Part shown: piece after piece, positions 21,641 through 28,747 of the stretch | Layout: each line of letters starts with the position of its first letter | How positions within the stretch are numbered: position 1 is the first letter of the stretch | The notes under the pieces: generated by a model | The model's input: the letters and a program-made list of their open reading frames with translations, nothing else | Databases searched by the model: none | What the model was told of the DNA's origin: nothing | Origin: a virus | DNA length: 36,505 nucleotides | Direction: 5' to 3' (one strand) | Virus record (IMG/VR): IMGVR_UViG_3300005253_000386 | Span: 1-36,505 of that record | Translations under genes and position numbers: made by a program

Positions 21641-21855
21641 CGCTTCCTCCCCTTGCCCACCTTGCCGGTCAGTAGCGTTTCAGTTCTGACTACACGGACA
21701 ATCGAATATGGGCCTTTATCGGGAAGCTTCTCGCACAAATATTTCATCGCATACTTAGCAGAGCCCAAATCCCAAAACACTTCGCGACCCGCGTTGGGGC
21801 TTCTCACTTCCCATTGTCTTCCTATGTCCAGCGTAATGGTCCGGGTCTTTTTCAT
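21637..21855 (-). CDS. Small unknown protein
   Basis: A 72-residue basic protein (MKKTRTITLDIGRQWEVRSP, VFWDLGSAKYAMKYLCEKLP, GPYSIVRVVRTETLLTGK). It overlaps both neighbours by four bases. The beta-hairpin plus helix pattern suggests a small nucleic-acid or protein-binding fold. No family recognised. Confidence 0.5.
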   Translation of the reverse strand: MKKTRTITLDIGRQWEVRSPNAGREVFWDLGSAKYAMKYLCEKLPDKGPYSIVRVVRTETLLTGKVGKGRKR

Positions 21856-22157
21856 GCTTGCACCCGCGCCCTTCTTTTTGCAAACATATCAAGGAGATTG
21901 ATACTGTTGTTGCCAAGAAATAGGTGGCGAGGATTCGTACAGATTGGGTTGTCGCACGTATGCAGAACAAACGAACCCTTGGGAATCTTCCCGTTATGAA
22001 TCCACCACGATATCCGGTGAGCACCTACCTCCTTCCCGTTGACACACATGTGGCCATATCCGTCACTGTCCTTAGATGCTTTCCAGCCCCAGCACCCTTT
22101 GGCTTTTATCACGTTCGCCCAAAACCGTGGCGCAACTGGCCGTGGTGGACAACTCAT
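21852..22157 (-). CDS. HNH endonuclease
   Basis: A 101-residue protein. The core reads AHRISWWIHNGKIPKGSFVL, then HTCDNPICTNPRHLFLGNNS with the catalytic His, zinc-type Cys pair (CDNPIC) and NPRHL. The N-terminal CWGWKASKDSDGYGHM fits the free-standing HNH family common in phages (homing-type or packaging-associated). It overlaps both neighbours by four bases. A second HNH gene at 24781-25119 shares the fold and a 20-base stretch of identical DNA. Confidence 0.8.
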   Translation of the reverse strand: MSCPPRPVAPRFWANVIKAKGCWGWKASKDSDGYGHMCVNGKEVGAHRISWWIHNGKIPKGSFVLHTCDNPICTNPRHLFLGNNSINLLDMFAKRRARVQA

Positions 22158-22411
22158 GTCTTATGCTCCCCCTCGCCCTTCGGCTCACTGGGCTGCGGGT
22201 TGAACGATATCACGCAGTCATCTGGAATCAGATAATTCAGCAGCTTATCGTCCACCCAAACGACCACATTGATTAGCGCGATTGCTACCTTGCGCTTTGG
22301 GCGTCCATACAAGTTCAGGTTTTGCGCCGTGGGCTTTAATTGCTTCTCCATCCAGGCCAGCACTTCATGCACAGTACCCAGCACCCTGCGCCAGGGCTTC
22401 CACCATCTCAT
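22154..22411 (-). CDS. Small unknown protein
   Basis: An 85-residue protein (WKPWRRVLGTVHEVLAWMEK, KRKVAIALINVVVWVDDKLL, ISFNPQPSEPKGEGEHKT). Its last codons form a purine-rich ribosome binding site for the HNH gene. The hydrophobic middle (VAIALINVVVWV) might be a buried strand. No family recognised. Confidence 0.5.
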   Translation of the reverse strand: MRWWKPWRRVLGTVHEVLAWMEKQLKPTAQNLNLYGRPKRKVAIALINVVVWVDDKLLNYLIPDDCVISFNPQPSEPKGEGEHKT

Positions 22412-22611
22412 GTCCCCTCCCCCTCGCTCACTGGCTGCATTGACTCAAACGGGACGACCAGACAGTAGGCCCACGCCGCCACGTAATTAGTCGCACAACA
22501 CGGACTGACGCTGTTCAGTGAACCCATGTGCTCATCGATCAGCTTCACGAAGCTCTTTTTAAATGGCTCCCCGCACATCAAACACACGAAGTTAGCTTTA
22601 TCTTCATCCAT
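22408..22611 (-). CDS. Small zinc-ribbon protein
   Basis: A 67-residue protein (MDEDKANFVCLMCGEPFKKS...) with CLMC and a later CC in SPCCATNY, a probable zinc ribbon resembling the rightward product 19957-20142 (SPCCKSEY). It ends SEGEGT-stop, which encodes the next gene's ribosome binding site. Start at the ATG overlapping the upstream gene by eight bases. Confidence 0.55.
   Translation of the reverse strand: MDEDKANFVCLMCGEPFKKSFVKLIDEHMGSLNSVSPCCATNYVAAWAYCLVVPFESMQPVSEGEGT
22409..22428 (-). repeat. Early-gene junction repeat (SEGEGT), copy 1
   Basis: These 20 bases are identical to 22883-22902. They encode the C-terminal residues SEGEGT of one gene, the GGGGAGGGG ribosome binding site and the ATG of the next. 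Confidence 0.65.
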
Positions 22612-22885
22612 GTTGCTCCCCCTCGCTCTTGGGCTGGCGCTTCGCAACTTTTCTTTTCTTATCTGGACGCCATCGTTTCACGATAATTCGATAGGGACAT
22701 CCTGGACTCCTGTCCTCACAGGAACCACTTTGCAATCCTCTGATTACACAATTCGTCATCCCCCTAAATGTTCGCTCTTCACCACGGAAAAATGTAACCC
22801 ATTTTCCTTTGCCCGGCCCTTTCCAAATTCTTAAAAGCTCATTAGACAAAGGCACATACTGAACAGTTACCAACCTTTCGCTCAT
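22604..22885 (-). CDS. Small basic protein, unknown
   Basis: A 93-residue protein (VTVQYVPLSNELLRIWKGPG, MTNCVIRGLQSGSCEDRSPG, YRIIVKRWRPDKKRKVAKRQ) with three Cys residues and a strongly basic tail, ending SEGEQHG. It overlaps its neighbours by four and eight bases. Possibly a small nucleic-acid-binding protein; no family recognised. Confidence 0.5.
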   Translation of the reverse strand: MSERLVTVQYVPLSNELLRIWKGPGKGKWVTFFRGEERTFRGMTNCVIRGLQSGSCEDRSPGCPYRIIVKRWRPDKKRKVAKRQPKSEGEQHG

Positions 22886-23121
22886 GTCCCCTCCCCCTCG
22901 CTGCGCCCAACGTCGCCTCGCAGGGCTCTTGCTAACACTTTGATACGTCCAGAGGATATCTGCCCACTTCCATATACCTTGGCCTCTTCCACCACATCAG
23001 CCGCCGCCTCGGCTATGCGGATCAGGCGGTTCAGGGTCGGCTTAGGGACAGGAAACGCCTCTATGTCCCATCGCCTATTCATCCAGTCGTTCAACTCTTT
23101 CAACAACGCGGAAATGGTCAT
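22882..23121 (-). CDS. Small helical protein, unknown
   Basis: A 79-residue protein, mostly helical (MTISALLKELNDWMNRRWDI, LNRLIRIAEAAADVVEEAKV, GRIKVLARALRGDVG), ending SEGEGT. Coupled on both sides by ATGA overlaps. No family recognised. Confidence 0.5.
   Translation of the reverse strand: MTISALLKELNDWMNRRWDIEAFPVPKPTLNRLIRIAEAAADVVEEAKVYGSGQISSGRIKVLARALRGDVGRSEGEGT
22883..22902 (-). repeat. Early-gene junction repeat (SEGEGT), copy 2
   Basis: Identical 20-base copy of 22409-22428 at another junction. Related but diverged versions lie at about 21054, 22155 and 22609. Confidence 0.65.
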
Positions 23122-23540
23122 GGCTTATCCTGCTCAACTGGCTGGGCTTCGGTCATTTGGTTTTTGTTGTATTTGGTAACAGCGTCGTACAACTTCTCCC
23201 TAGGACATCCCGCGTTACATATTCTCGCGCTGTTCGCGGCTTCATTCCCACCGCAAACAGGACACCAATATTCGGTTTTCGTATCGTCGTTAGGATCGAA
23301 AACTCCATCGGTAAATTCGATCAGTGTTTCTGCCGCTATAAGCACTGCAACAAACTTCACCCGCTCGTCAGCACGGGCGGCGGCTTCGGCTTGCCCAATA
23401 ACCATTTGAATCAAAGCGATCATCTGTGAGCGCGTCACTATCGGCACCGGCAGGTCGCCCAAGTTGGCGATCATGCTCCCTACACCGGACATCAGCTCCA
23501 TAGCTCTCTGCCTTGCACTCATCCCCTGGGGCGGCGTCAT
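23118..23540 (-). CDS. Unknown protein with zinc motif
   Basis: A 140-residue protein started at the ATG overlapping the upstream gene, with AAGGAAAC before it. The N-terminal two-thirds are helical (MSARQRAMELMSGVGSMIAN, IALIQMVIGQAEAAARADER, VAVLIAAETLIEFTDG). The end carries CPVCGGNE and CNAGC, a probable zinc site. No family recognised. Confidence 0.5.
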   Translation of the reverse strand: MTPPQGMSARQRAMELMSGVGSMIANLGDLPVPIVTRSQMIALIQMVIGQAEAAARADERVKFVAVLIAAETLIEFTDGVFDPNDDTKTEYWCPVCGGNEAANSARICNAGCPREKLYDAVTKYNKNQMTEAQPVEQDKP

Positions 23541-24118
23541 GTTTCCTTCTTCGCATTGAAAGGATGGAGCGGATTGCACGAGTATTCACATCCGCCCTCG
23601 CAATCCCAAGCGTGGACATAGATCCACTGCCGCCCACTGTCGCCACCCCTTTCCAGATTTCCATTGAGTGATGTTTCTCCATTCCGAAGTTTGATCCAGT
23701 AGTCCGCAGGATTGATCGGTGTCGCTTCCTGCTCCTGCTCTTGCTCAGGTGACTGCGTAGCAACACGTGCTTCGGCTTGCCGCTTGAGAACGAAGATCGC
23801 CAACGCTCGATTAAAACCCTTCACGCTTTCCGAGGCGTCTCTGTAGTCCTTGACGGAGTGTCCCTGATGCTGGTGCTCGGCCTCACATTGACAAACCTCA
23901 TTCAACTGAGCCGCTAACTCTTCAACCACTGGATCCAGTTCACCTGAACGCTCAACCGTTTTATTCTCTTTTCGCTTTCTCTCTTCCTCTTGGCGCTTGA
24001 ACGCCTGTTCTTTCTCCCTGGCTTCATGCTGACATTTGAAACAAACGCCAACCTCAAATTCCTGCGGATTGCTCAAAACACTAACGTTGCAGTGTCGGCA
24101 TGTGTGCGCGTTCTTCAT
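23537..24118 (-). CDS. Zinc-ribbon and coiled-coil protein, unknown
   Basis: A 193-residue protein. N-terminal CRHC and CFKC (residues ~7-10 and ~26-29) make a zinc ribbon. A charged coiled coil (~32-55) follows, then a helical domain with CQCEAEHQHQGHSV and a C-terminal part (NPADYWIKLRNGETSLNG, WDCEGGCEYSCNPLHPF) with three more Cys. GGAGG precedes the ATG. The repeated Cys/His suggests several bound zinc ions. Function unknown. Confidence 0.55.
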   Translation of the reverse strand: MKNAHTCRHCNVSVLSNPQEFEVGVCFKCQHEAREKEQAFKRQEEERKRKENKTVERSGELDPVVEELAAQLNEVCQCEAEHQHQGHSVKDYRDASESVKGFNRALAIFVLKRQAEARVATQSPEQEQEQEATPINPADYWIKLRNGETSLNGNLERGGDSGRQWIYVHAWDCEGGCEYSCNPLHPFNAKKET

Positions 24119-24119
24119 G

Positions 24120-24374
24120 TTAACCTCCCGTTTTCACGGCCTGCCGCAGCTCGTGCCATTCATGGTAGTTGTGCGTCACCTGATCTATCTTGAGATTCAA
24201 TACGGCTTCAACTGCATCTGTTAGTCTTTTCGTTTCCTGCTGTCCCTCGCAACGCGCAACGAATATTATGTTTCTCAAATTCTTGGCGTCCTCAACCAGC
24301 AAGTAGTTGTCATGGTATTCGATAAACCTTTCAAGCTGACCGCTCGCGCTGCCGTCCTCACCTTTTAGTGCCAT
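24120..24374 (-). CDS. Small unknown protein
   Basis: An 84-residue helical protein (QLERFIEYHDNYLLVEDAKN, LTDAVEAVLNLKIDQVTHNY). It overlaps the DUF3307 gene by ten bases and has a weak ribosome binding site, so it is probably coupled. No family recognised. Confidence 0.5.
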   Translation of the reverse strand: MALKGEDGSASGQLERFIEYHDNYLLVEDAKNLRNIIFVARCEGQQETKRLTDAVEAVLNLKIDQVTHNYHEWHELRQAVKTGG

Positions 24375-24721
24375 CCAATCGCCAGTAGCATCCAGCCGAC
24401 TTTACAGATCATGTGGATTGCTTGGTCCTGATGAACCGTTGTCCAGTTCTCGCACTTTGCAAAGTCAGTCATCCAATGAATAACTGTTTCAGCCATCCCT
24501 AGGGCAACACTTCCCGTTGCCAAAGCAACGGCCCCACCGTGAGTCAAGGCGTGAGCCGTCATCCAGTACGGCCAAACTGTAGCCAACGTCTGGCCGGGTG
24601 GAATGTTGTCCGGAACACGGTGTCGGTTTTTTCCTACAGTCATGTCACGCGGCTGCAAGGGAAAGTCTGCCAACGCATGCCCTACCATCATCCACCAGAA
24701 CATAACTATCGCTTCGGACAT
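24365..24721 (-). CDS. DUF3307 membrane protein
   Basis: A 118-residue protein with the DUF3307 pattern: GHALADFPLQPRDM near the N-terminus, TAHALTHGGAVALATG in the middle, and ETVIHWMTDFAKCEN and DQAIHMICKVGWMLLAIGW near the end. Conserved His and Asp residues lie within or next to about three membrane segments. The family is known from bacteria and phages but has no established function. It is preceded directly by a 16-codon Lys-rich gene. Confidence 0.65.
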   Translation of the reverse strand: MSEAIVMFWWMMVGHALADFPLQPRDMTVGKNRHRVPDNIPPGQTLATVWPYWMTAHALTHGGAVALATGSVALGMAETVIHWMTDFAKCENWTTVHQDQAIHMICKVGWMLLAIGWH

Positions 24722-24772
24722 TTATTTACCCTGCTTCTTTTTCTTCTTGCGCTTCTTACCGTGTGCACCCAT
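24722..24772 (-). CDS. 16-residue lysine-rich micropeptide
   Basis: MGAHGKKRKKKKKQGK, with GGAG at correct spacing before the ATG and a TAA directly abutting the ATG of the DUF3307 gene. It may be a real basic peptide or a leader that couples or limits translation of the membrane protein. It lies between an HNH gene and DUF3307. Confidence 0.45.
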   Translation of the reverse strand: MGAHGKKRKKKKKQGK

Positions 24773-24780
24773 GTTGTCTC

Positions 24781-25119
24781 CTATGCCAGCTCCAGGGCTG
24801 GCGTTGTGTGCCAAATGCGATTGCTCAAGATCGAATGTTCAACGTGTCCTATCGTTCTCAGGTGCGCCGGGTTCACACAATCTTTGTTTCCGCACTTGTG
24901 GTGAATGTCCACGTCGTTTGGTATCGGGCCTCGATGCAGCAACCACGATATCCGGTGAGCATACTGTGGGCTGTGTGACTTGCTCATGTTCTTGATCCGG
25001 CCGTATCCTTTACGGTCTATCTGTCCTATCCAGATCCAGCAATCAGGCGCGGCAGCGTAACCCACCTTTGACACTTTCGACCAGAACCGATCAGCTATCG
25101 GTTTTGTTTTTCTGTCCAT
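24781..25119 (-). CDS. HNH endonuclease, second copy
   Basis: A 112-residue protein. It has CWIWIGQIDRKGYGRIKN, then AHRISWLLHRGPIPNDVDIH, HKCGNKDCVNPAHLRTIGHV, the full HNH core with a zinc-type Cys pair and NPAHL. It starts IADRFWSKV, like APRFWANV of 21852-22157. The ATG follows GGAGGGTGA at good spacing and overlaps the upstream gene by 25 bases. Role is nicking or double-strand cutting, possibly homing; not tied to packaging by position. Confidence 0.8.
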   Translation of the reverse strand: MDRKTKPIADRFWSKVSKVGYAAAPDCWIWIGQIDRKGYGRIKNMSKSHSPQYAHRISWLLHRGPIPNDVDIHHKCGNKDCVNPAHLRTIGHVEHSILSNRIWHTTPALELA

Positions 25120-25454
25120 TGTGGTTCACCCTCCTTGTAGTTGGCTCCGGACATCATGCCATTGCAATAGTGACATATCGGGAATACCCCCTCTTCGGAC
25201 ATCTTGCTTTCCGGATGAGATAATCGTCCCTTTTTATGGCCAACACACAGCCTTCCAAGTCTGAATTTCCAGTGCCCATCAATTTTCTCAACGATGTCAG
25301 CAACCGGGACACGCTCATAATCCGGACATTTCGCACAGTGAATAACCCCGTCCGCTGTTCGATCTCGAACTGTGAAACCACGAGTTGAGTTCTTACTCCA
25401 CCGTGCCAAGGTGGCCTGTTGAAATCTGGCGTACTCACGCTGGCCCTTGCCCAT
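25095..25454 (-). CDS. Zinc-binding protein next to SSB, unknown
   Basis: A 119-residue basic protein (MGKGQREYARFQQATLARWS) with CAKC (HCAKCPDYERVP), a His/Cys pair in LGRLCVGHKKGRL and CHYC (FPICHYCNGMMSG). Two zinc sites are likely. The ATG is preceded by GGAGGGGAC inside the end of the SSB gene, so it is coupled to SSB. No family recognised; a DNA-binding accessory factor is plausible. Confidence 0.5.
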   Translation of the reverse strand: MGKGQREYARFQQATLARWSKNSTRGFTVRDRTADGVIHCAKCPDYERVPVADIVEKIDGHWKFRLGRLCVGHKKGRLSHPESKMSEEGVFPICHYCNGMMSGANYKEGEPQWTEKQNR

Positions 25455-25842
25455 CGTCCCCTCCAAATAGCGTCGGCGCTTTTTCTTCAGCGGCCGGTGG
25501 CTCTGCTGGAGCTGCGGCCGGGGCTATCATCGGCTCCACGATCAGCTCAACATTGGCCGCAATCAGTTCCCATTTCCACCTCTTGTTTCCTTGGTGCTCG
25601 AACGCCCGGTTTGCCATCCGGCCACGTACCTGTAGGTAGGATCCATCCAGGTAGTGCTCAGTCTGCTGCGCGAGGTTTCCCCAACACACGATGTCGAATG
25701 ACGTGTGGCTCGTCTTGGGCTCACCGGCCTTGCTGATATAGTTCTCTTCGGTTCTGATTGTCAGCTTGGTCAGCAAACTTCCTCCCTGCACCTGTACCGT
25801 TTCCCGCCTTTGCACCAGGCCACTTACGAAGATGACGTTCAT
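25435..25842 (-). CDS. ssb: Single-stranded DNA-binding protein
   Basis: A 135-residue protein with a single OB fold: MNVIFVSGLVQRRETVQVQG, LTKLTIRTEENYISKAGE, TSFDIVCWGNLAQQTEHYLD, GSYLQVRGRMANRAFEHQGN, KRWKWELIAANVELIV. The C-terminus is Pro/Ala-rich and ends LFGGDDGQGPA, so it lacks the canonical DDDIPF tip and may bind host SSB partners weakly. It protects single-stranded DNA during replication and annealing. It is coupled to the Cas4-like nuclease gene by ATGA. Confidence 0.8.
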   Translation of the reverse strand: MNVIFVSGLVQRRETVQVQGGSLLTKLTIRTEENYISKAGEPKTSHTSFDIVCWGNLAQQTEHYLDGSYLQVRGRMANRAFEHQGNKRWKWELIAANVELIVEPMIAPAAAPAEPPAAEEKAPTLFGGDDGQGPA

Positions 25843-26888
25843 TTCCTTGCCCCCTTTGCAATCCGTTTCACCGTGATCGCCGTGAACGGAGCGCGAGTGA
25901 ACTTGACCTCTTGCCCTCCCGGATCATGTCGCAGGTATGCTTTCAATCCCTTCTCTATGATTGGTTTCCCGTATTCTTCCAGGCGTCTTTTCAATGCCGT
26001 CTGAACCTTCTCCCTCATTTCCCCGATCACCGCCGCCCGTTGGCTATACTTGACGTATTCCTCAATCGACGGCGTGATAATCTTTGCCATTCTGATTCCG
26101 CCCATTTCCCTGTTGAGCGCCTTGCAGCGCCGAGCCAGTCCACAGCTCGTGCAGCGTCGGTTGAATGTCGGCTCTCTCTTGTGCGTACCCATCATCCGAG
26201 TGACCACTGACCGGGCATACCGTTCAGCGTCATCGGCGTCTTTAAGATCTGCCTTGGCTTCCATCGTTATGTCATGAAATATACTGACCCATCGCTTGCG
26301 AAATGTCCGTAATGGATTCAGCCCCAATGATTCGGCCAGCGGTGGGTATCTGAGACACCAGTTGTAAAGTCCCATTTGAAAATCGGCCTCCAACTCTTCC
26401 TGAGATGGGATCAATCCCCATAGCTTGAAGTCGGTAATGGCGCACTCTCCCATGTCCAGACGGTCCAGGCGGTCTATCTTTCCCTGGATCTTCACCGGCC
26501 TTTGGCCCGGCCCCATGTGAAGTGGTGCCTCAATGGGAACCTCCACCCCGATAATTTGACTTCGTTCCATGTTGGACTTGGCTGCGTAATCTCTCATCCA
26601 ATCGCAGAACTTAGCGTAGTAGCCATAGTCCTTAAACCCGGTCAGTGATACCAGTGCTCCCTCAATGTCCTCTTCGGATATTCCATCCTTGTTTTCCATC
26701 AAGGCGATGTTTACTTTGGCTATGGACTCATGACCTTTTTTCCCGAACGTAGCCATCCGACTGTCCATCGGATGCCCCAACCGATATTCCCAATCGTGCC
26801 GCTTTTCACACTCATCAGCTAACGTGATCTCCGTGAAGCTGGAGTGTGGATCGGTCGGGTGGTAGATTCCCCGGGGCTGTGCCTTCAC
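25839..26888 (-). CDS. PD-(D/E)XK nuclease with Fe-S cysteines (Cas4/RecB-like)
   Basis: A 349-residue protein from a GTG overlapping the upstream TGA. Nuclease core: H53 (GHESIA), D139 (GKIDRLD), D153 and K155 (ITDFKLWG), and Q171-Y175 (QMGLY), as in RecB/Cas4 enzymes. Four cysteines, C27 and C246-C249-C255 (CTSCGLARRC), match the split Fe-S cluster ligands of Cas4/AddB. A C-terminal ~80-residue extension is helical. It probably resects ends to expose single strands for the neighbouring annealing protein. No cas genes or CRISPR array are nearby. Confidence 0.75.
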   Translation of the reverse strand: MKAQPRGIYHPTDPHSSFTEITLADECEKRHDWEYRLGHPMDSRMATFGKKGHESIAKVNIALMENKDGISEEDIEGALVSLTGFKDYGYYAKFCDWMRDYAAKSNMERSQIIGVEVPIEAPLHMGPGQRPVKIQGKIDRLDRLDMGECAITDFKLWGLIPSQEELEADFQMGLYNWCLRYPPLAESLGLNPLRTFRKRWVSIFHDITMEAKADLKDADDAERYARSVVTRMMGTHKREPTFNRRCTSCGLARRCKALNREMGGIRMAKIITPSIEEYVKYSQRAAVIGEMREKVQTALKRRLEEYGKPIIEKGLKAYLRHDPGGQEVKFTRAPFTAITVKRIAKGARK

Positions 26889-27859
26889 GCCGCTTCTTTC
26901 ATCTTGTTCAGTTCTTCAACTATCTTCTTGTGGCCCGAGGATCCCTCTGTTACACCCTTTAGATTGTCAGCGTAATCAGCCAACTTCTCGGCCGGAACCT
27001 CTTTGATGCTTTTCACATTCTCTTTGGCGTGGATGTACTTGTGCAGCAATCCCGTGTCCAGTTTCAAGCGGTGCCCTTCGGCGTGCAGCCGAGCGTTGGC
27101 CTTCACCCATGGATCGTCGTGTTCGATTTCTTTTCTTTTTTCGGTTGCTGTCTTTCCGCCCCGCATCTCCGCTTCTGTCGGCGTTCCCATGGCTGGACTC
27201 CCCTTTGCCACTGTTGGGCTGGTTTTCTTGTCATCCTCTTCAACGACCTCACCCATGACCACTCGTTCCATCTCTTCTTTGCTGAGTATCCGATCACCTT
27301 GCCTCATATGCCCGTCATAAGGAGCCAACTCAACAATGCAGGGCACACCTATATTCGTGGCATCTCGACCGGCCCGAGCTTTCGCCCTAGTTTCCGCATG
27401 GCGAGGCAATGCGCTCTTTGCCCATGAGTTATGAACACACGCATCACCTTCGGCGGCGAACACTTGACCGTTCCTCAGTGTAATCACCACTCTGGATCGA
27501 AACGTAACATCTCCCGCACTGGCGTTGTAACACTTGCAAGGTCTGTCCGGCAACGAATCCGGTATTATCGACTGAACACCACGACGATGTAGGTTATCCA
27601 AGATGGGAGGATAGGGAACGAAGGGTTTCTCGGTCTGCTTGCCACTCTTCTTATCCGTTTGAAGAACCCATAAGATTTGCTCGTTTGTCATCACCGGCCG
27701 GAAGTAATCCTTGTGTGAAACTATCTTGACTCCCAGCTTTTTCACCGCCGCCAACGCCAGCGTGTCCTGCTTGGGTATGTCGGACGTTAGACTTCTCTTG
27801 CGGCGAACCACCATTGCCCTCTTTCGCCTTTTGGCTATCGCTCTGGTTTTTTTCTTCAT
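26885..27859 (-). CDS. Rad52-like single-strand annealing protein
   Basis: A 324-residue protein. A very basic N-terminus (MKKKTRAIAKRRKRAMVVRR) is followed by the annealing core: TFRSRVVITLRNGQVFAAEG (residues ~119-138) and HAETRAKARAGRDATNIG (~154-171), the beta-hairpin plus conserved helix of Rad52/Sak-type recombinases. A conserved CKCYN precedes it. The C-terminal ~120 residues are charged and probably flexible. It would anneal complementary strands, with SSB and the nuclease. Subfamily is not certain. Confidence 0.65.
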   Translation of the reverse strand: MKKKTRAIAKRRKRAMVVRRKRSLTSDIPKQDTLALAAVKKLGVKIVSHKDYFRPVMTNEQILWVLQTDKKSGKQTEKPFVPYPPILDNLHRRGVQSIIPDSLPDRPCKCYNASAGDVTFRSRVVITLRNGQVFAAEGDACVHNSWAKSALPRHAETRAKARAGRDATNIGVPCIVELAPYDGHMRQGDRILSKEEMERVVMGEVVEEDDKKTSPTVAKGSPAMGTPTEAEMRGGKTATEKRKEIEHDDPWVKANARLHAEGHRLKLDTGLLHKYIHAKENVKSIKEVPAEKLADYADNLKGVTEGSSGHKKIVEELNKMKEAA

Positions 27860-28503
27860 GTGGTGAACGACGTAGAGGTTTTCTTTGACGCCTTGATTCC
27901 CGGTATCTCCTCACCGTCCGCAAGACCTTGCAATATTTTCCCGTGCTTTACTTCCAGGTACTTAGCTGGGATACGATTGATTTCCAAAACCTCATATTCC
28001 CACACGCTCTTCTGTTTTGAACCTTCGACCGTTTGCTTTGTCGCCTCTGGCATCGGCGGCGGCGGCGGAGCTGCGTGCCCCGATGATTCGGCGCGCTTCA
28101 CCTGAGCACCATAGTTTTTACCTATACGCTTTCGCTCTTGTGCGGCAACCTCTTCGACCTTACGATTTTTCTGATCCGTGTAATAGGACACCTTTTCCTC
28201 AAGAGTATCCACGGTGGCCTGAGCATCGTCGCGCGGTCCCTTGAACATTTGATTGATCGTGCGCGTGTGCTTTGTCATCGGATCAACGATTTCCTTCCGC
28301 TGAATTTCCAGGGAATCTACCAGCGCCTTTGCGGCCTGCCCTCTCTCCGTGGCTAGTTTTCCAGAGGCTTCGCTGTTCACCGTCATGCCCTTTGCGTCAG
28401 CCAACATCACCTTCACATTGGACCCAAGCTCTTGCAGAATCGGCTTTGGCTTAAACAGTTTCTCCAGATCTGCTACTTGATTTACGACCGCCAGATCGGT
28501 CAT
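27856..28503 (-). CDS. Coiled-coil protein of the recombination module
   Basis: A 215-residue protein. Long helices (residues ~1-130, including TVDTLEEKVSYYTDQKNRKV) are followed by a Pro-rich linker (APPPPPMPEA) and the C-terminal domain SVWEYEVLEINRIPAKYLEV, DGEEIPGIKASKKTSTSFTT. That C-terminal pattern is common in phage proteins encoded beside recombinases, where the role is not settled. It is coupled to the annealing gene by ATGA. It may bind DNA or the recombinase. Confidence 0.65.
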   Translation of the reverse strand: MTDLAVVNQVADLEKLFKPKPILQELGSNVKVMLADAKGMTVNSEASGKLATERGQAAKALVDSLEIQRKEIVDPMTKHTRTINQMFKGPRDDAQATVDTLEEKVSYYTDQKNRKVEEVAAQERKRIGKNYGAQVKRAESSGHAAPPPPPMPEATKQTVEGSKQKSVWEYEVLEINRIPAKYLEVKHGKILQGLADGEEIPGIKASKKTSTSFTT

Positions 28504-28747
28504 CTTTGCCCTCCTTTTCTTTCGCTTTCGCCAACTGCTCCCGGCATATCCTGAACACCGGATTGTCGTCGGTCAAAGCGTCTTGTTGTGAATACCTGCT
28601 TTCGTCCACTGCCCCACCAGCGCAGGCCGCGTGGACCGCTTCCTTGGTTTCCTTCTCCCACTCAATCCATGCTCCAAGCCTTATCGGCTTTTTGCAGACC
28701 GGGCAGGTCCCGTCGAATTTTGCTCGTATTTGGATGGTGCTCTCCAG
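28451..28747 (-). CDS. Zinc-binding protein lacking a normal start codon
   Basis: The frame reads IQIRAKFDGTCPVCKKPIRL, GAWIEWEKETKEAVHAACAG, VFRICREQLAKAKEKEGKDD, which looks like a real small zinc protein (CPVC with H/C). The upstream in-frame stop (28757-28759) leaves only a CTG (28747) or an ATC as start. It overlaps the 3' part of 28681-28845 in another frame and runs 53 bases into the next gene. It could start at CTG, arise by frameshift from the upstream ORF, or be hit by a sequence error. Confidence 0.45.
   Translation of the reverse strand: MESTIQIRAKFDGTCPVCKKPIRLGAWIEWEKETKEAVHAACAGGAVDESRYSQQDALTDDNPVFRICREQLAKAKEKEGKDDRSGGRKSSSRSGETV

Noticed and set aside
25839-26888. Cas4-like gene as a sign of CRISPR
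   Set aside because: No repeats with regular spacers and no other cas genes in the window; phage Cas4-like nucleases commonly act in recombination.
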